NCBI GenBank assembly: GCA_020137815.1 | Contig: CM035350.1 | Location: forward strand, 973,011 to 1,037,010 | From: Hormiphora californensis | Taxonomy: Eukaryota; Ctenophora; Tentaculata; Cydippida; Pleurobrachiidae | Direction of reading: 5' to 3' | DNA length: 64,000 nucleotides | Shown here: positions 1-11,403 of the stretch, piece by piece | Position numbering within the stretch: the stretch's first letter is position 1 | How the letters are laid out: every line of letters starts with the position of its first letter | Program-made: the position numbers and the translations under genes | The notes under the pieces: model-generated | Databases searched by the model: none | What the model was told of the DNA's origin: nothing | What the model saw: the letters and a program-made list of their open reading frames with translations, nothing else

Positions 1-1821
<1,821 letters not shown>

Positions 1822-1822
1822 A

Positions 1823-3641
1823 ACTAGGCCCACCTTCCACAAACTCTTATCTTCTCTCTCTCTCGCCCTCTCCCTCTAGTAACTTATATGCAACTCTCGG
1901 GGTAATATAATGAAGTGTTATGTACGATATGGCTGCTGGCGGTTTTATCGTTTTATGAATTTACCATGCAGTGCTGGGTAGTGCAGCGTACAATGTACCG
2001 AGTTTGATTGTGAAATATATTGACATCTACCGTTGGAATTGTGTATGAGAAATATGAGGTTACTAGGATAATATGCCTCTTCTGATGTGTGTTTTGTAAG
2101 TGTAGATTCCACTAATTTTCTAAAAACCAAAATCCCGACTCTTTCATTTGATTACAATTGGTGAAGTTATTGGACGATTTCCTGCTCAATTGATGTGCCG
2201 GCGCGAAGCGGAAAACATCTTTAAACTAGCGGAAATCGTCCACATTTGTATTGAAAGTACCCCTGAGTTGGCGCGCACGTGAGATTGTGTGGCGCGCACT
2301 CTGGAATACAGGGTGTCTGCCACATGTGCGCTGATCCAGGGTCTCTGAAGATCCTGACTAAAAATAGAATCAAAACAGGATTGCTCGGAGAACCTTGGAG
2401 GGTATCTTGAGAGGTTTGTAGTGAACAGGGTATTATTCAGAGCCAATGACGCCACGTTACGTACAGAATAGGGAATTTGTTTGGCGGTATGGGTATTTTC
2501 GTCTCGGACTCACGGCTGGGTTTGGACAGATCCCGACCGGTTAAGTGGTTTACTATAGTAGTATGCTACTAGGCTTACTTAGGCTAGTGTATCGCATCGC
2601 TCTACCCACATTCATAGGCAATACATATCCAAAAATAGGGGAAAGAGGTGTGTTCAATGGAAATGGAATTGGGCTGCTACTATACTGCTAGTTTTGCGTT
2701 GCCTAACTTACAGAATCCACTCATATTGAGCTAGAAAGCATTAATCCTGTAGATAGGAATCAAAAGTCCAGAGGAATTAAGCGGAAGGACATTTAAATGC
2801 TGGTTTATCTAAGTTGCACGTGCGGAAGAGCCATTACATACCACATAGAAGACAGATCAGTAACCTATAGCAACGCACGTGGTTACCTCCACAAACAGAG
2901 TCTTTCTCTCTCTTTGATTTTACTTTCTCTCTGTTTTGTGTCGTCTCCTCTGTGACGATTTGTGTGTGACAGCTCAACCCAGGGAGGCCTTCATCGCGTT
3001 CTACAGTAGGTAAGTTGAGCTTCCATGGCAACGCACACACGCTCCCTCTCACTAATTAATTATGCAGTATCACAAGAGCCATGGCATTTTGTACTATTTC
3101 CATTGAAAGCACTCTCCTGGAACTCCCATAGTCGGCATTCGTAGAACAGCAATCTAGCTCTAAGGACCTTGTAACCTCATCTTGCTTCAACTTGTGTGAC
3201 CTGAGGTGCCTGAAACTGTATCATGTTTCCGTGTGTTGACTCTGGAGCTGTAGCAGAGAGAAGGAACTGTGCTTTGCTCTCTATTTGCTATCAAATCTCT
3301 GTTTTCTCTGCACTATATCTCTAGTCTTTCGACGGAAAGATTACTTTTTATCGACACTACCAGTTGTTCTCGCAGACTAGCTGCTGCAGCAATCTAAACC
3401 AATAACTTACTTCTCCGCTCTTAGTGTGCACAATATATTGTGTGCTTGACAGATTACATTGGAGTGGCCACACAATCGCTTTTTTAGAGAGAGAAGCACA
3501 CCGTGAGAGGAGCTCTCGAGAAGTGAGAAGGAGAGCTGAGTAGAAAGTGAGAGCGAACTGCGAAATTCTGTCTATGTTTTGACATTTGCTAAACGCTGTT
3601 CATTCTTTGATAAACCAGTTCATCATCCTTTCAGTTAAACC
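1823..3641. other. Intergenic region and 5' region of CFAP77
   Basis: I see no coding exon here. The part from about 2190 to 2560 is relatively rich in CpG and GCGCGC. A good splice donor (GTAAGT at 3010) and an acceptor (TTTCAG, just before the CFAP77 start) suggest a 5'UTR intron of roughly 620 bp. Two X-box-like sites lie at 2860-2874 and 3019-3032. Confidence 0.5.
2860..2874 (+). promoter_or_regulatory. RFX X-box-like site upstream of CFAP77
   Basis: The sequence GTAACCTATAGCAAC matches the RFX consensus GTNRCC-(N0-3)-RGYAAC at every half-site position with a 3-bp spacer. RFX factors drive ciliary genes in animals, and this site lies about 780 bp upstream of the start codon of a ciliary gene. 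A weaker second copy (GCTTCCATGGCAAC, 3019-3032) follows. Function is inferred. Confidence 0.5.
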
Positions 3642-4659
3642 ATGGCATACCAAGTGTATACCGACGAAGATATCGTGTTAGGAGAACCGAGGAATGCTCT
3701 AAACCCTCTCCTTGCCAAACCACCCCTCGGCAGACCTCTCACCCGCTGCTATATCAGCCCGTTCAACCCTGACGAGACCTTTGGACAAACCTACAAGTTT
3801 AGCGACGGAGGTGTACCAGCTGCTCTAAACCACTTTCATCTGACAGAAATCAAACAAACCGCAAACCATCGATTTGAGGTAGGAGTAAAATTCAACAGCT
3901 TTTCAAACACCTCACACCCTATCGTTGTGCCATCGTCTGATCCCGTCTTGCATATCTCGAAATTTTCTCAAAACATAATATTTCAGAAGGATTTTATTAC
4001 TCTTAACAAGCAAGCGGCCATTAGTGGAGGCGTCACGGGAGGGAGATCCAGTACTCTGCCGATTCCACTCGTCAGGACAAAGTGAGAAATGCATTTTCTG
4101 TTATAGTGCAGTATAAGCCACTGATTCATTAGAGAATTGGGTTCGTCATGCATATGTGTACTATCCACCAGCAGTCATGCATTGCAATTCATTCTCTCTT
4201 TGTTGCCAGGCAGCCGCAAGTGAAAGATGGTCCTCGTAAAATGTCGCCCGATTTTATGACTTTTGGCGTTCCTACGCGGCCTTCCACTCCAGTATATGAC
4301 CTTCTTGAAAACAGGTTTGTGCTTTCACATTTAAGTTTCCTTGAAAGTTTCGTCCAAGGACCTTGGGCCACGGTTTATCTTTGTCTCTGTGTAGGTACCA
4401 AGACAGGTGGATCAGAGCTCAGCGAGAGGCGGAGCAGGTTCAGCGAGAGCAGGAGAAACAGGCCCGCCGTTTTGTAAACAGTGGCAGTGTTCACCACACC
4501 AGAACATCCTTATTAAGGAGAGAGAAAGTGAGCACGGCCAATCCAAATCAGCCAAGATTATGGCACATGGCAAAGTGGGGTAGGGTGCAACCTTTCTTGG
4601 ATACATACCCAAAGAGCAAGTCAAGAAGGGTCGGGAGCGGACGGCTTGGGACTGCTTGA
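3642..4659 (+). CDS. CFAP77: Cilia- and flagella-associated protein 77 homologue
   Basis: Predicted microtubule inner protein of axonemal doublet microtubules. Exons 3642-3878, 3987-4081, 4210-4314 and 4395-4659 join in phase to 233 residues, close to the vertebrate length. The N-terminal block with NPLL, LGRPLTRCY, the acidic FNPDETFGQTY segment and DGGVPAALNH matches the DUF4483 core of CFAP77. The second block, GVPTRPSTPVYDLLENRYQDRW, is split by an intron after ENR, and the C-terminal LW....W..V.PFLDT motif also fits. The middle of the last exon (AQREAEQVQREQEKQ) is probably helical. The start has a good context (aaaccATGG) right after a likely 5'UTR acceptor. The next gene on the same strand is another ciliary inner protein, which supports the call. 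I identified it from remembered family motifs without a database search. Confidence 0.88.
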
Positions 4660-4866
4660 TTTTGTGTACAGAATTGTGTAGACGCCTGAAATTAATTACT
4701 GATAATATGACCAGTTTACTGAGCTCAATAGTATTCTCCCTCATACTAATTATCAATTATCGCTATGATTTTATTTCCATGTTCAATATTTAAGACCATA
4801 TTATTTGACTCAAGAGTTCTCTATCCCATTTCCCATAACCCGCCCTTGTAATAGCATGGAATAATA

Positions 4867-5965
4867 ATGATAACCAACGACTATGCAAGACTTGTCACGA
4901 CCAGTCAATGGTCCTACCCCAAGCCCTGCTCGAAACCTGGGTAAGAGCTCAACATTATCTCTTCTACAACTCGCACATCACATCTGTTTACCTCCCAATT
5001 CCATCCAGGTACCAGGGTTACATTCCAACGGTAAACCACATGTTTGGGGAGACATTCGGGAACGCAACAGAGAAATACTTCCTCGACTACCGAAGCAAGA
5101 CCCTGGCAAGCTCAGCATCTCCCAGACCAAAGGTACAACACGACATATCAGCCATTAGGATTATATTAGTTTCGGGTTTTTTCTGTTTTTGACTTTGTTG
5201 ACCCATCTACTCTTTCTGCAGGGTGGTGCGCCCATTGTTGAGTTCCCTAAGATTTATACAGATCCCCGTTTGGTTGTGGGAACAAGGGACCGCACCACAG
5301 AAAGATGGAGAAGTCCACCGACCTACAAGACCCTCAACTATTCCCACGACCTCTCGAACCGGAACCAAGACATCCAGAAATTGAATAGGGTGGGTACTAG
5401 TTAGGGTGGGGTCGGGCCAGTCTGCGTGGGGTGGGGGTTATATGCATGTCGAACTACGTGTGCTACTACCATTTGATTAGTTGCAATAGGTGAAGCTGGC
5501 ACCATTTCAACATTTCTCCCTGCCAAGTTCACCGTCACCAAGTCTCCTTCATCCCTTAGGATTTGATACAGAAGCAGAGAGATTTGTACAAAGACAGAAC
5601 GGGGATAAAACCTAGGATGCCCTTCTTTGTGCTTCCTACGCCCACCGATTGCGATCGGTTTAGGAAAATGAACAAATACTCTACACAGAACATGAGACGG
5701 TATGTAGTTTTCATTTATCAGGTAATTTCTGCCTGCTATTATCTGTGTGAACGTGTTGGGTGAGTCATTTTATACCACTGGACAGATATTAATTGGACAT
5801 TGACGTGTACTTCCCCCTTCGAGAATTACAGTTTTCATGTGGTTTAGCTCATTATCCCCGCCCGCAATTACCCCCCTTTTCCCAGGGAGGCTGGTGCTAC
5901 CAAGACTGCGGTGAAGTTTGCCCTGAACGGTCGGGATCTTCAGGACCTGCACGCCGTTAAACAAG
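4867..5965 (+). CDS. CIMIP2C: Ciliary microtubule inner protein 2C (FAM166C/C2orf70) homologue, 3' end lost
   Basis: Member of the FAM166/CIMIP2 family (DUF2475), a doublet-microtubule inner protein. Exons 4867-4940, 5009-5132, 5222-5389 and 5560-5699 and the readable start of a fifth at 5886 join in phase. The ATG at 4867 was preferred to ATGs at 4883 and 4908 because only it reads through the first junction into PGYQGYIPTV. Other family blocks are GETFGNATEKYFLDYRS, the second-exon junction to GGAPIVEFPKIYTDP, RWRSPPTYKTLN and LYKDRTGIKPRMPFFVLP. Only about 208 bp separate it from CFAP77. From about 5965 the sequence degenerates into stretched homopolymers, so the last 30-50 codons and the stop cannot be read. 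The loss looks technical. Confidence 0.88.
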
Positions 5966-6905
5966 GAATTTTTCCCCAAAAAAGGCCCCAAATTTCACAT
6001 GGGAATATTTTTTGGGTTTTTTTTCTTTTTTTGGAGGCCCCTTTCTTTTTAGGGGGGGCCCCTTTGTTTTTTGAAATTTAAAAACCCCTTTTTTGGGGCC
6101 CCCCAAAAAAATGGGGGTCCCCCCCAAAAGCCCTCAACTTTCCCCACCCCTCTCCCCCCAAAACTCCAAAATTTTTTTATTTGGGGGGGGGCCCCCTTTT
6201 TTGTTTTTCCTCTCTCTCCATTTGTTTTCTTTTTCCCCCTTTCCCTTTTCTCCCTCCAAATTCCCTCCCTCCTTCTCCCTTTTTTCCTTTTTTTCCCCCA
6301 AAATTAAAACTTGCCTTTTTTTCCCCCCCCCCCTTCCTTTTAAAATTTAAAAATTTTTCCCCCTAAGGTATTATTTAAAAAAACAGGAATTTTGCTCTTT
6401 TTGTGTGAAGGGGGTTTTATTTTTATACCAGGCGAAAAATGGAACCCCCTTACCCCTTAAATTACTTTTCATTTTTTCTCTTTTCCCCCCCGAAACCCCC
6501 TTTTCCCGGGGGTGGGGCTACCAAACGCTAAGTTTCCCAATTTCATTTAAACCCCGATTTTTTTAAAAAACCAAGTTTGGGGGGAGGTTTTTTAAAAATT
6601 CCTTTAACATATTAAAAAGGGGAAAAAACCCTTTTTTTAAATACCACCTAGGAATTTTTTTTTTAAAAAAACTTTTTCTGTGAAAAAAATTAAAGCTTTT
6701 TGTTCCCGTTCCCCCAAAAAATTTTCCTTTTTAAACACAAAATGGAAGAAAGGGGGAACCCGAAGGGGAAGGGGAAATGTTTCCCTTTTTTCCCCCCCCC
6801 CTTTTTTGGGGGGGTTTAAACCCCGGGTTTTTCCCCGTTTTTTTTTAAAATTTTTTCCCCCCCCCTTTTTAAAAGGGCCCAAAAAAAAGGGGGAAAAACC
6901 CCCCC

Positions 6906-6936
<31 letters not shown>

Positions 6937-7190
6937 AACCCCCCCCCCCCCCCCCCAAAAAAAAAAAAAAAAAACCCCCTTTTCCCCCTTTTCCCCCCCC
7001 CCTTTTTTTTTTTCCCCTCCTTTTTCCCCTTTCCCCCCTTTTCTTTTTTTCTCCCCCTTTCTTTTTTTCCTCTTTTCCCCTTCCCTTCTTTTTTTTTCTC
7101 TTCTTTTCCCCTTTTCTTTCCCCTTTTTCTCTCTCCTTTTCTCTCTTTTTCTCTCTCTCTCTTTCCCTTCCCTAGTTGTTTTAAAAAAAC
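5965..7190. other. Homopolymer-distorted sequence containing a corrupted second copy of CIMIP2C
   Basis: Nearly every base occurs in runs of 3-30, unlike the rest of the window. The part at about 6150-6620 can be followed as a distorted image of 5440-5960: landmarks such as TTTTATACCA, GTGTGAA, GAATTAC followed by TTTTCAT, CCCCGCCC, CTTTTCCC and GGCTACCAA recur in the same order with inflated homopolymers and dropped bases. The remainder may be a distorted reading of the missing end of the gene. ORFs called here are meaningless. Most likely a low-quality read was joined into the assembly. Normal sequence resumes near 7190. Confidence 0.8.
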
Positions 7191-7255
7191 CCGGGTTTAG
7201 TTGTGTCTCTCTCGTTGTGTGCGGCAAATTACCGGCTTTAATTGTGATTCATTAA

Positions 7256-7753
7256 TCGAAGTTCCCCTGCAATCGTAGTAAAGCTACTACATCTTTATTA
7301 TCTCTTTCCCATCTCTTTTTCTACCTCTCAGTCGTTTCCCGTCTGAATTGTCTTCTACTTGCGGTTCTGTTCTGAACTTGGCCTGACCGATAACTGACAA
7401 CATAACGTTTCAATTTCCTTATTCATATTGTCTTCGTATTTGAAATTGTACAAGTTACAATTTTCACAGTTGTGTGAGGTTGAAGGTGTGATAATTCCGG
7501 ATTTCACTTCTTCCCAATTTACATATAATACATTTTGTCAGAACCCCCAATTTCGATACCAGCACATATGAGTTTGTTGGAGTATTCTAGAGTGTTGCTT
7601 CCCTGATCTTGTTGACAGACTACTAGGATCCTGTGACAGCTAAATAGCTATGATCAGTTAGCTTCTTTGCAGTAGCTTCTACAGTTGTATTATACCACTC
7701 GTCCACTCAGATTGATTGCAGTTAATTCCCCCACTCCCCCAGCCAGAGAGGGT
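7256..7753. other. 5' flank of the type I membrane protein gene
   Basis: Ordinary AT-rich sequence with no recognisable exon, promoter motif or repeat. A reading frame continues 23 codons upstream of the chosen start at 7754, but those residues do not look like a signal peptide. Confidence 0.3.
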
Positions 7754-9238
7754 ATGAAGGGGTATGTAGTGGTGGTCCTGTATTTTCTCTCTACTCTATC
7801 AGCTGCCTATGTTATCACCCTCAGCCCCACAGACACAGCCACCCTCTACTGCTTCTCTGACTACCTGGACAATATTAAAATACAGACGGAGGAGTGTTGG
7901 AGGTGCCAGGAGACTACCGAGAAGGCAGAGTGCAAGAAGCAGGGTATATGTGGTAGACCCCGGAAGTGCCCCCAGACTGCGGGAGAGTACTCCGCATGTC
8001 TTCCCAAGTTCACTATGGGTGATAGCTCTAGAAGGAATGTAATCTGTCAGGGGAAGACCCTGGAGGGTGGGATACTGAACATTACACTGGAACTGATCAG
8101 CTATGATGGAGATAACGAGCCCTGCTACGGGAGCAGTGCCGGACAGATTCTAAACGCCTCAGAAGTAGTGGACAATGGTCTAGGAAGGTGGACAGATGAT
8201 GGGGTCAGGTTGAGTGAGGGATCTCTACACAGTGTTAGTTACAAGGACTCTATAGCCTGTGTTAATGTTAGTGTGTCCACTGAGCAGCATGCAGGACATC
8301 TTCTCTCCGCAGGGTTCACAGTCAACCAAAACAAAAAGGAACACAAGTTCGAACACGAGGAATCAGCGCCCCAGTTCCGACCCTTCTGTCAGGTTAACAG
8401 AGTGAAGTTGTGGAGGTTTGGAGACGGGTACAAGGCAGGGGCAGTGTTCCCTTGTAACAACACACACTACTTCCTCCGTGATGAGCTACCTTGCCTCCAG
8501 TTCAGACCCGGTGAGAGCCTGTTCGACTCTAAAGTACCCAGTCTGGATAACTGTAATACCGGCCAAATGGTGGGGATAGTAACAGCAATGATACTGGCTA
8601 TGATCCTATGTTATACCCTGCTTCTAGCGTGTGTGAAACTGTGGAGGTTGGTGTGTGGGTGTACCAGGAAGGAGAGTTTGGAGGTACCCCTGGCACACAT
8701 TGATAGCTCCAGTAGGGGCACCCTGGACAATCGGAGTGTGGTGAAACAAGAGAGTAGAGACAGTGTCCTGGCATCTGTTAGTACCCTCCCCACCATTAAT
8801 AGCAAGCCTCCCCTCCCTCCCACAACCACCCCTCCCATACCCCCTCCCTCTGAAATAAAGGAGGTGTCAACCCCCACCACTGCTGTACCACCACCGAGTA
8901 CTGACATCCCACGGATAGCTATGATGACCCCTTCCCTCTCCGCACCTGCTCTCATCTCTCCTCCCACTGCCATAATACCACCCCCTCTCCTAATCACAAC
9001 TACCAGTGAAGATGATGGCACAACCACTCCTGCCAGCACCAATTATGAAACCACTACCCCTGCTAGCAGTGCCAATACCACATATGACACCCCTGGTGCG
9101 TCCAGTGGCTCTAATAACACCACCTGTGACACCCCGGCTAGCAGCAGCACCATGAAAACAGCCCTGGAGCCCCCAGAAGAGAGCAGCGCCTCCACGACAC
9201 CTCTTCTCAGTGCCAACACCATTGCCAATAGTCACTGA
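7754..9238 (+). CDS. Single-exon type I transmembrane protein, unrecognised
   Basis: I do not recognise this family. From the ATG at 7754 it encodes 494 residues without introns. Residues 1-22 form a clear signal peptide (MKGYVVVVLYFLSTLSAAY). The ectodomain (about 23-270) is cysteine-rich, with CWRC, CKKQGIC and RKCPQ clusters and several N-glycosylation sequons (NIT, NAS, NVS, NNT). One membrane span lies at about 272-297 (MVGIVTAMILAMILCYTLLL), followed by a juxtamembrane VKLWRLVCGC that could be palmitoylated. The cytoplasmic tail of about 195 residues is rich in Pro, Thr and Ser, with PPLPP-type proline runs that could bind SH3 or WW domains. The ATG at 7754 is preferred to earlier in-frame codons because it starts the signal peptide. 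Overlapping minus-strand ORFs are shadows. A surface receptor or adhesion role is only a guess. Confidence 0.8.
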   Translation: MKGYVVVVLYFLSTLSAAYVITLSPTDTATLYCFSDYLDNIKIQTEECWRCQETTEKAECKKQGICGRPRKCPQTAGEYSACLPKFTMGDSSRRNVICQGKTLEGGILNITLELISYDGDNEPCYGSSAGQILNASEVVDNGLGRWTDDGVRLSEGSLHSVSYKDSIACVNVSVSTEQHAGHLLSAGFTVNQNKKEHKFEHEESAPQFRPFCQVNRVKLWRFGDGYKAGAVFPCNNTHYFLRDELPCLQFRPGESLFDSKVPSLDNCNTGQMVGIVTAMILAMILCYTLLLACVKLWRLVCGCTRKESLEVPLAHIDSSSRGTLDNRSVVKQESRDSVLASVSTLPTINSKPPLPPTTTPPIPPPSEIKEVSTPTTAVPPPSTDIPRIAMMTPSLSAPALISPPTAIIPPPLLITTTSEDDGTTTPASTNYETTTPASSANTTYDTPGASSGSNNTTCDTPASSSTMKTALEPPEESSASTTPLLSANTIANSH

Positions 9239-9710
9239 CACCCAGTGGGTGAGAGGAAATAGTTTATCCAAACATGAATTTGTCAACTGTGACATACCTT
9301 CCATGGTTACTATGGTTACCATTTGTACGAATAAATAGATTCTTCAAAACGCATTTCAGAAATTCAAAGAAGATATTAACCAGTGATTTGTATAAAGTGT
9401 GTCAAAGATTTATTGTAAAGAAAAATAAAATTAATAAAGATTTTCTGATGTGGATTAACATAACATTATGAATGAGAGAGAGAGATGAAAGAGAGAATTG
9501 AGTGAGAAGGGGAAGGATCGGAGAGAGAGAGAATATTGTCTTTGTATTGTTCATGTAAGATTATCGCAGCTAATATTCGCATAATCACCGCTCGAGCATT
9601 TGTCACTGGTCGTCGAAACCCAGTCACATGTCTGAAGTAAGGGATTTGTTAAACTGATTGTTACTACTTGAGTTGGTAATTGCAATTAATTAAGTTACTA
9701 ATTAAGTTAA
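9239..9710. other. 3'UTR with tandem poly(A) signals, then GA-rich spacer
   Basis: AATAAA hexamers at 9424-9429 and 9433-9438 end the membrane protein transcript. A GA-rich stretch follows (9472-9530). Within the 3'UTR, 9306-9319 (GTTACTATGGTTAC) fits the RFX X-box consensus on the opposite strand. No further gene is seen before the minus-strand stop at 9711. Confidence 0.6.
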
Positions 9711-10355
9711 TTAACTCACCACTCCACCATCACGGACTTCAACCTGCCATGGACACTGGTAATCAACCATATCCTGGCATGCACTCTTTCTATTCAATTG
9801 GTTATACTGGCTATTTCCACAGTCAGTTTGAGCTAGAATTTCCTGGAGAAGAGAGTGTTAAAAAGTCATGAATGAATCACAAAATGCATGCTAGGCCTAT
9901 GCTGATCTGACCGCGGTTCTCGGATAGGATCAGGCTAATGCTCAGATTCTGCACCACCTGTTACGTACCATTATGAGGCCTACAAGACGGGCACTACCAT
10001 CGCAGCGGCATGTGAAGTTGCATTTGTTGTCGTTTATCAACTTGTCATATATTTTACGTTCATTTAGGTAGTTCTGAATCTTGTTGTAGCACTGGGTCGT
10101 CTGGTCGTTATCTAGAAGTGGGAAAAATGTGTTAGCTGTTCCTTTGAACTATAATTCACCTATAATAGGTTCAAACTAGTTAGAAAAAGGTTTCTCGATC
10201 CAATTCAAATGCCACTCACAGGGAAGTTGAAGGTGAGCAGCAGCTACATCCTGTAGGTAGTCCACGATAGGCAGGGCTCGGTTCAGGGGAGAGGTCAGGG
10301 ACACAGCAACTAGAGCGGCAGAAGCTACTAGGAGGGCATTAAACCTCGCTGTCAT
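9711..10355 (-). CDS. Small secreted seven-cysteine protein, paralogue A
   Basis: Family not recognised. Three minus-strand exons, 10220-10355, 9969-10111 and 9711-9842, have good GT-AG borders (GTGAGT and GTACGT donors) and agreeing phases, giving 136 residues. The start has a hydrophobic signal sequence (ALLVASAALVAVSLTSP), so the product is probably secreted. The mature part has seven cysteines: one in DQTTQCYNKI, three in KCNFTCRC, and one each in TDCG, SACQD and YQC. It shares exon order, phases and the motifs DQTT[KQ]CYN and [KE][VI]LA[QT]TDCG....[LI]NR..AC.D with the gene at 11404-12365, so the two are tandem duplicates. A TATATAA sits directly before the ATG, so the true start could differ. 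A GTGAGT at the end of exon 3 leaves room for a further exon. Toxin-like, antimicrobial or signalling roles cannot be told apart here. Confidence 0.72.
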
Positions 10356-10816
10356 TATATAGGGCTGGAGAAGGAGACGTGTGGGGTATATCAAGCAAAG
10401 GAAATGAAGATGTGTGCACCTGTAATGTAACACTTTTTCATTTTCTTATCTCCCTCCAACCCCGCATGCACCTTTTAGCATTCCAAGCAAGCACCGTGGA
10501 AGGTGGCGTGGGAAATTTTGGGTTTTTATCTCCTTTCCTGGAAACCTAGTTTCCCCTCCAGAATGTGCATATGGCTGATTAAACCTTGCATTTGCAAGGA
10601 ATTAAGCATGAAATGCATCATATTATATCACCCCGCCCCATAACATAAGACACATGAGCTGCATTATACTGCTAAAGTACACGTTGTTGGTGATCTAATA
10701 CAACTCTTGTGAGCGGTAAAAGTTATTAGGCGGAAGCTTGTAAAGACAAAGATATAATGGTTGCAGTGAACATGTTGGAAACGGTACTTCAGGTGGTATA
10801 CAGAAACATGAACCCC

Positions 10817-11051
10817 CTTCTCTCAGTCCTTCTCCTTCTCTCAGTCCCTCTCCTTCTCTCAGTCCCTCTCCTTCTCTTAGTCCCTCTCCTTCTCTCAGTC
10901 CCTCTCCTTCTCTCAGTCCCTCTCCTTCTCTCAATCCCTCTCCTTCTCTCAGTCCCTCTCTTTCTCTCAGTCCCTCTCGTTCTCTTAGTCCCTCTCCTTC
11001 TCTCAGTCCCTCTCCTTCTCTTAGTCCCTCTCCTTCTCTCAGTCCCTCCTC
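10817..11051. repeat. 18-bp CT-rich minisatellite, about 13 copies
   Basis: Unit TCTCAGTCCCTCTCCTTC, repeated with single-base changes (TTAGT, TCAAT and TTTCT variants). The period is a multiple of three, which produces long open frames on both strands. Confidence 0.9.
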
Positions 11052-11215
11052 TCCTCCAGATGGCACGATATCTCTCTCTTATCGACCGTCAGACAAACTC
11101 TCTCTCCCCGTATCAGTGTAGCATGTGCTACAAGTTATCACAATCAATGGAGTCAGCTCGTCCCGATAGACAACTGTGATGTACTTGATAGAAATAGTTG
11201 CAGCTCTGGTTGGGA

Positions 11216-11320
11216 GAGGAGGGTGTTAGGGGTGTTAGGGGTGGTTGGGGTGTTCATGGTTGGGGTGTTAGGGGTGGTTGGGGTGTTCATGGTTGGGGTG
11301 TTAGGGGTGGTTGGGGAGGA
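11216..11320. repeat. G/T-rich tandem repeat, unit about 33 bp
   Basis: About 2.7 copies of a unit containing GGTGTTAGGGGTGGTTGGGG and GTTCATGGTT. Related GGGGTGTTAG-rich sequence also fills the first intron downstream of exon 3 of the neighbouring minus-strand gene (about 11620-11760). Confidence 0.8.
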
Positions 11321-11403
11321 GGAGGGTGTTTGGAGAAAACGTTCACCCGCTGGTTGCCAATCCCAATCCTAACCAAATAATAAATTCCCACTTGTTGGCC
11401 TAA

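Larger units (their letters stand above)
10356..11403. other. Spacer between the seven-cysteine paralogues with two tandem repeats
   Basis: Contains a CT-rich 18-bp tandem repeat (10817-11051) and a G/T-rich repeat of about 33 bp (11216-11320). ORFs across both are products of the repeat periodicity. Nothing else recognised. Confidence 0.5.

Noticed and set aside
4883-5158. ORF starting MQDLSRPVN as the start of CIMIP2C
   Set aside because: It is out of frame with the conserved second exon; the ATG at 4867 splices in phase.
6071-7255. Proline/phenylalanine- and lysine/glycine-rich ORFs
   Set aside because: They lie in homopolymer-distorted sequence and have no protein character.
8611-9322. 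Minus-strand ORFs of 110-143 codons
   Set aside because: They mirror the Thr/Pro-rich tail of the membrane protein on the other strand.
10695-11179. Leucine-rich and Gly/Leu/Arg/Glu repeat ORFs
   Set aside because: Produced by an 18-bp CT-rich tandem repeat; no splice or start evidence.
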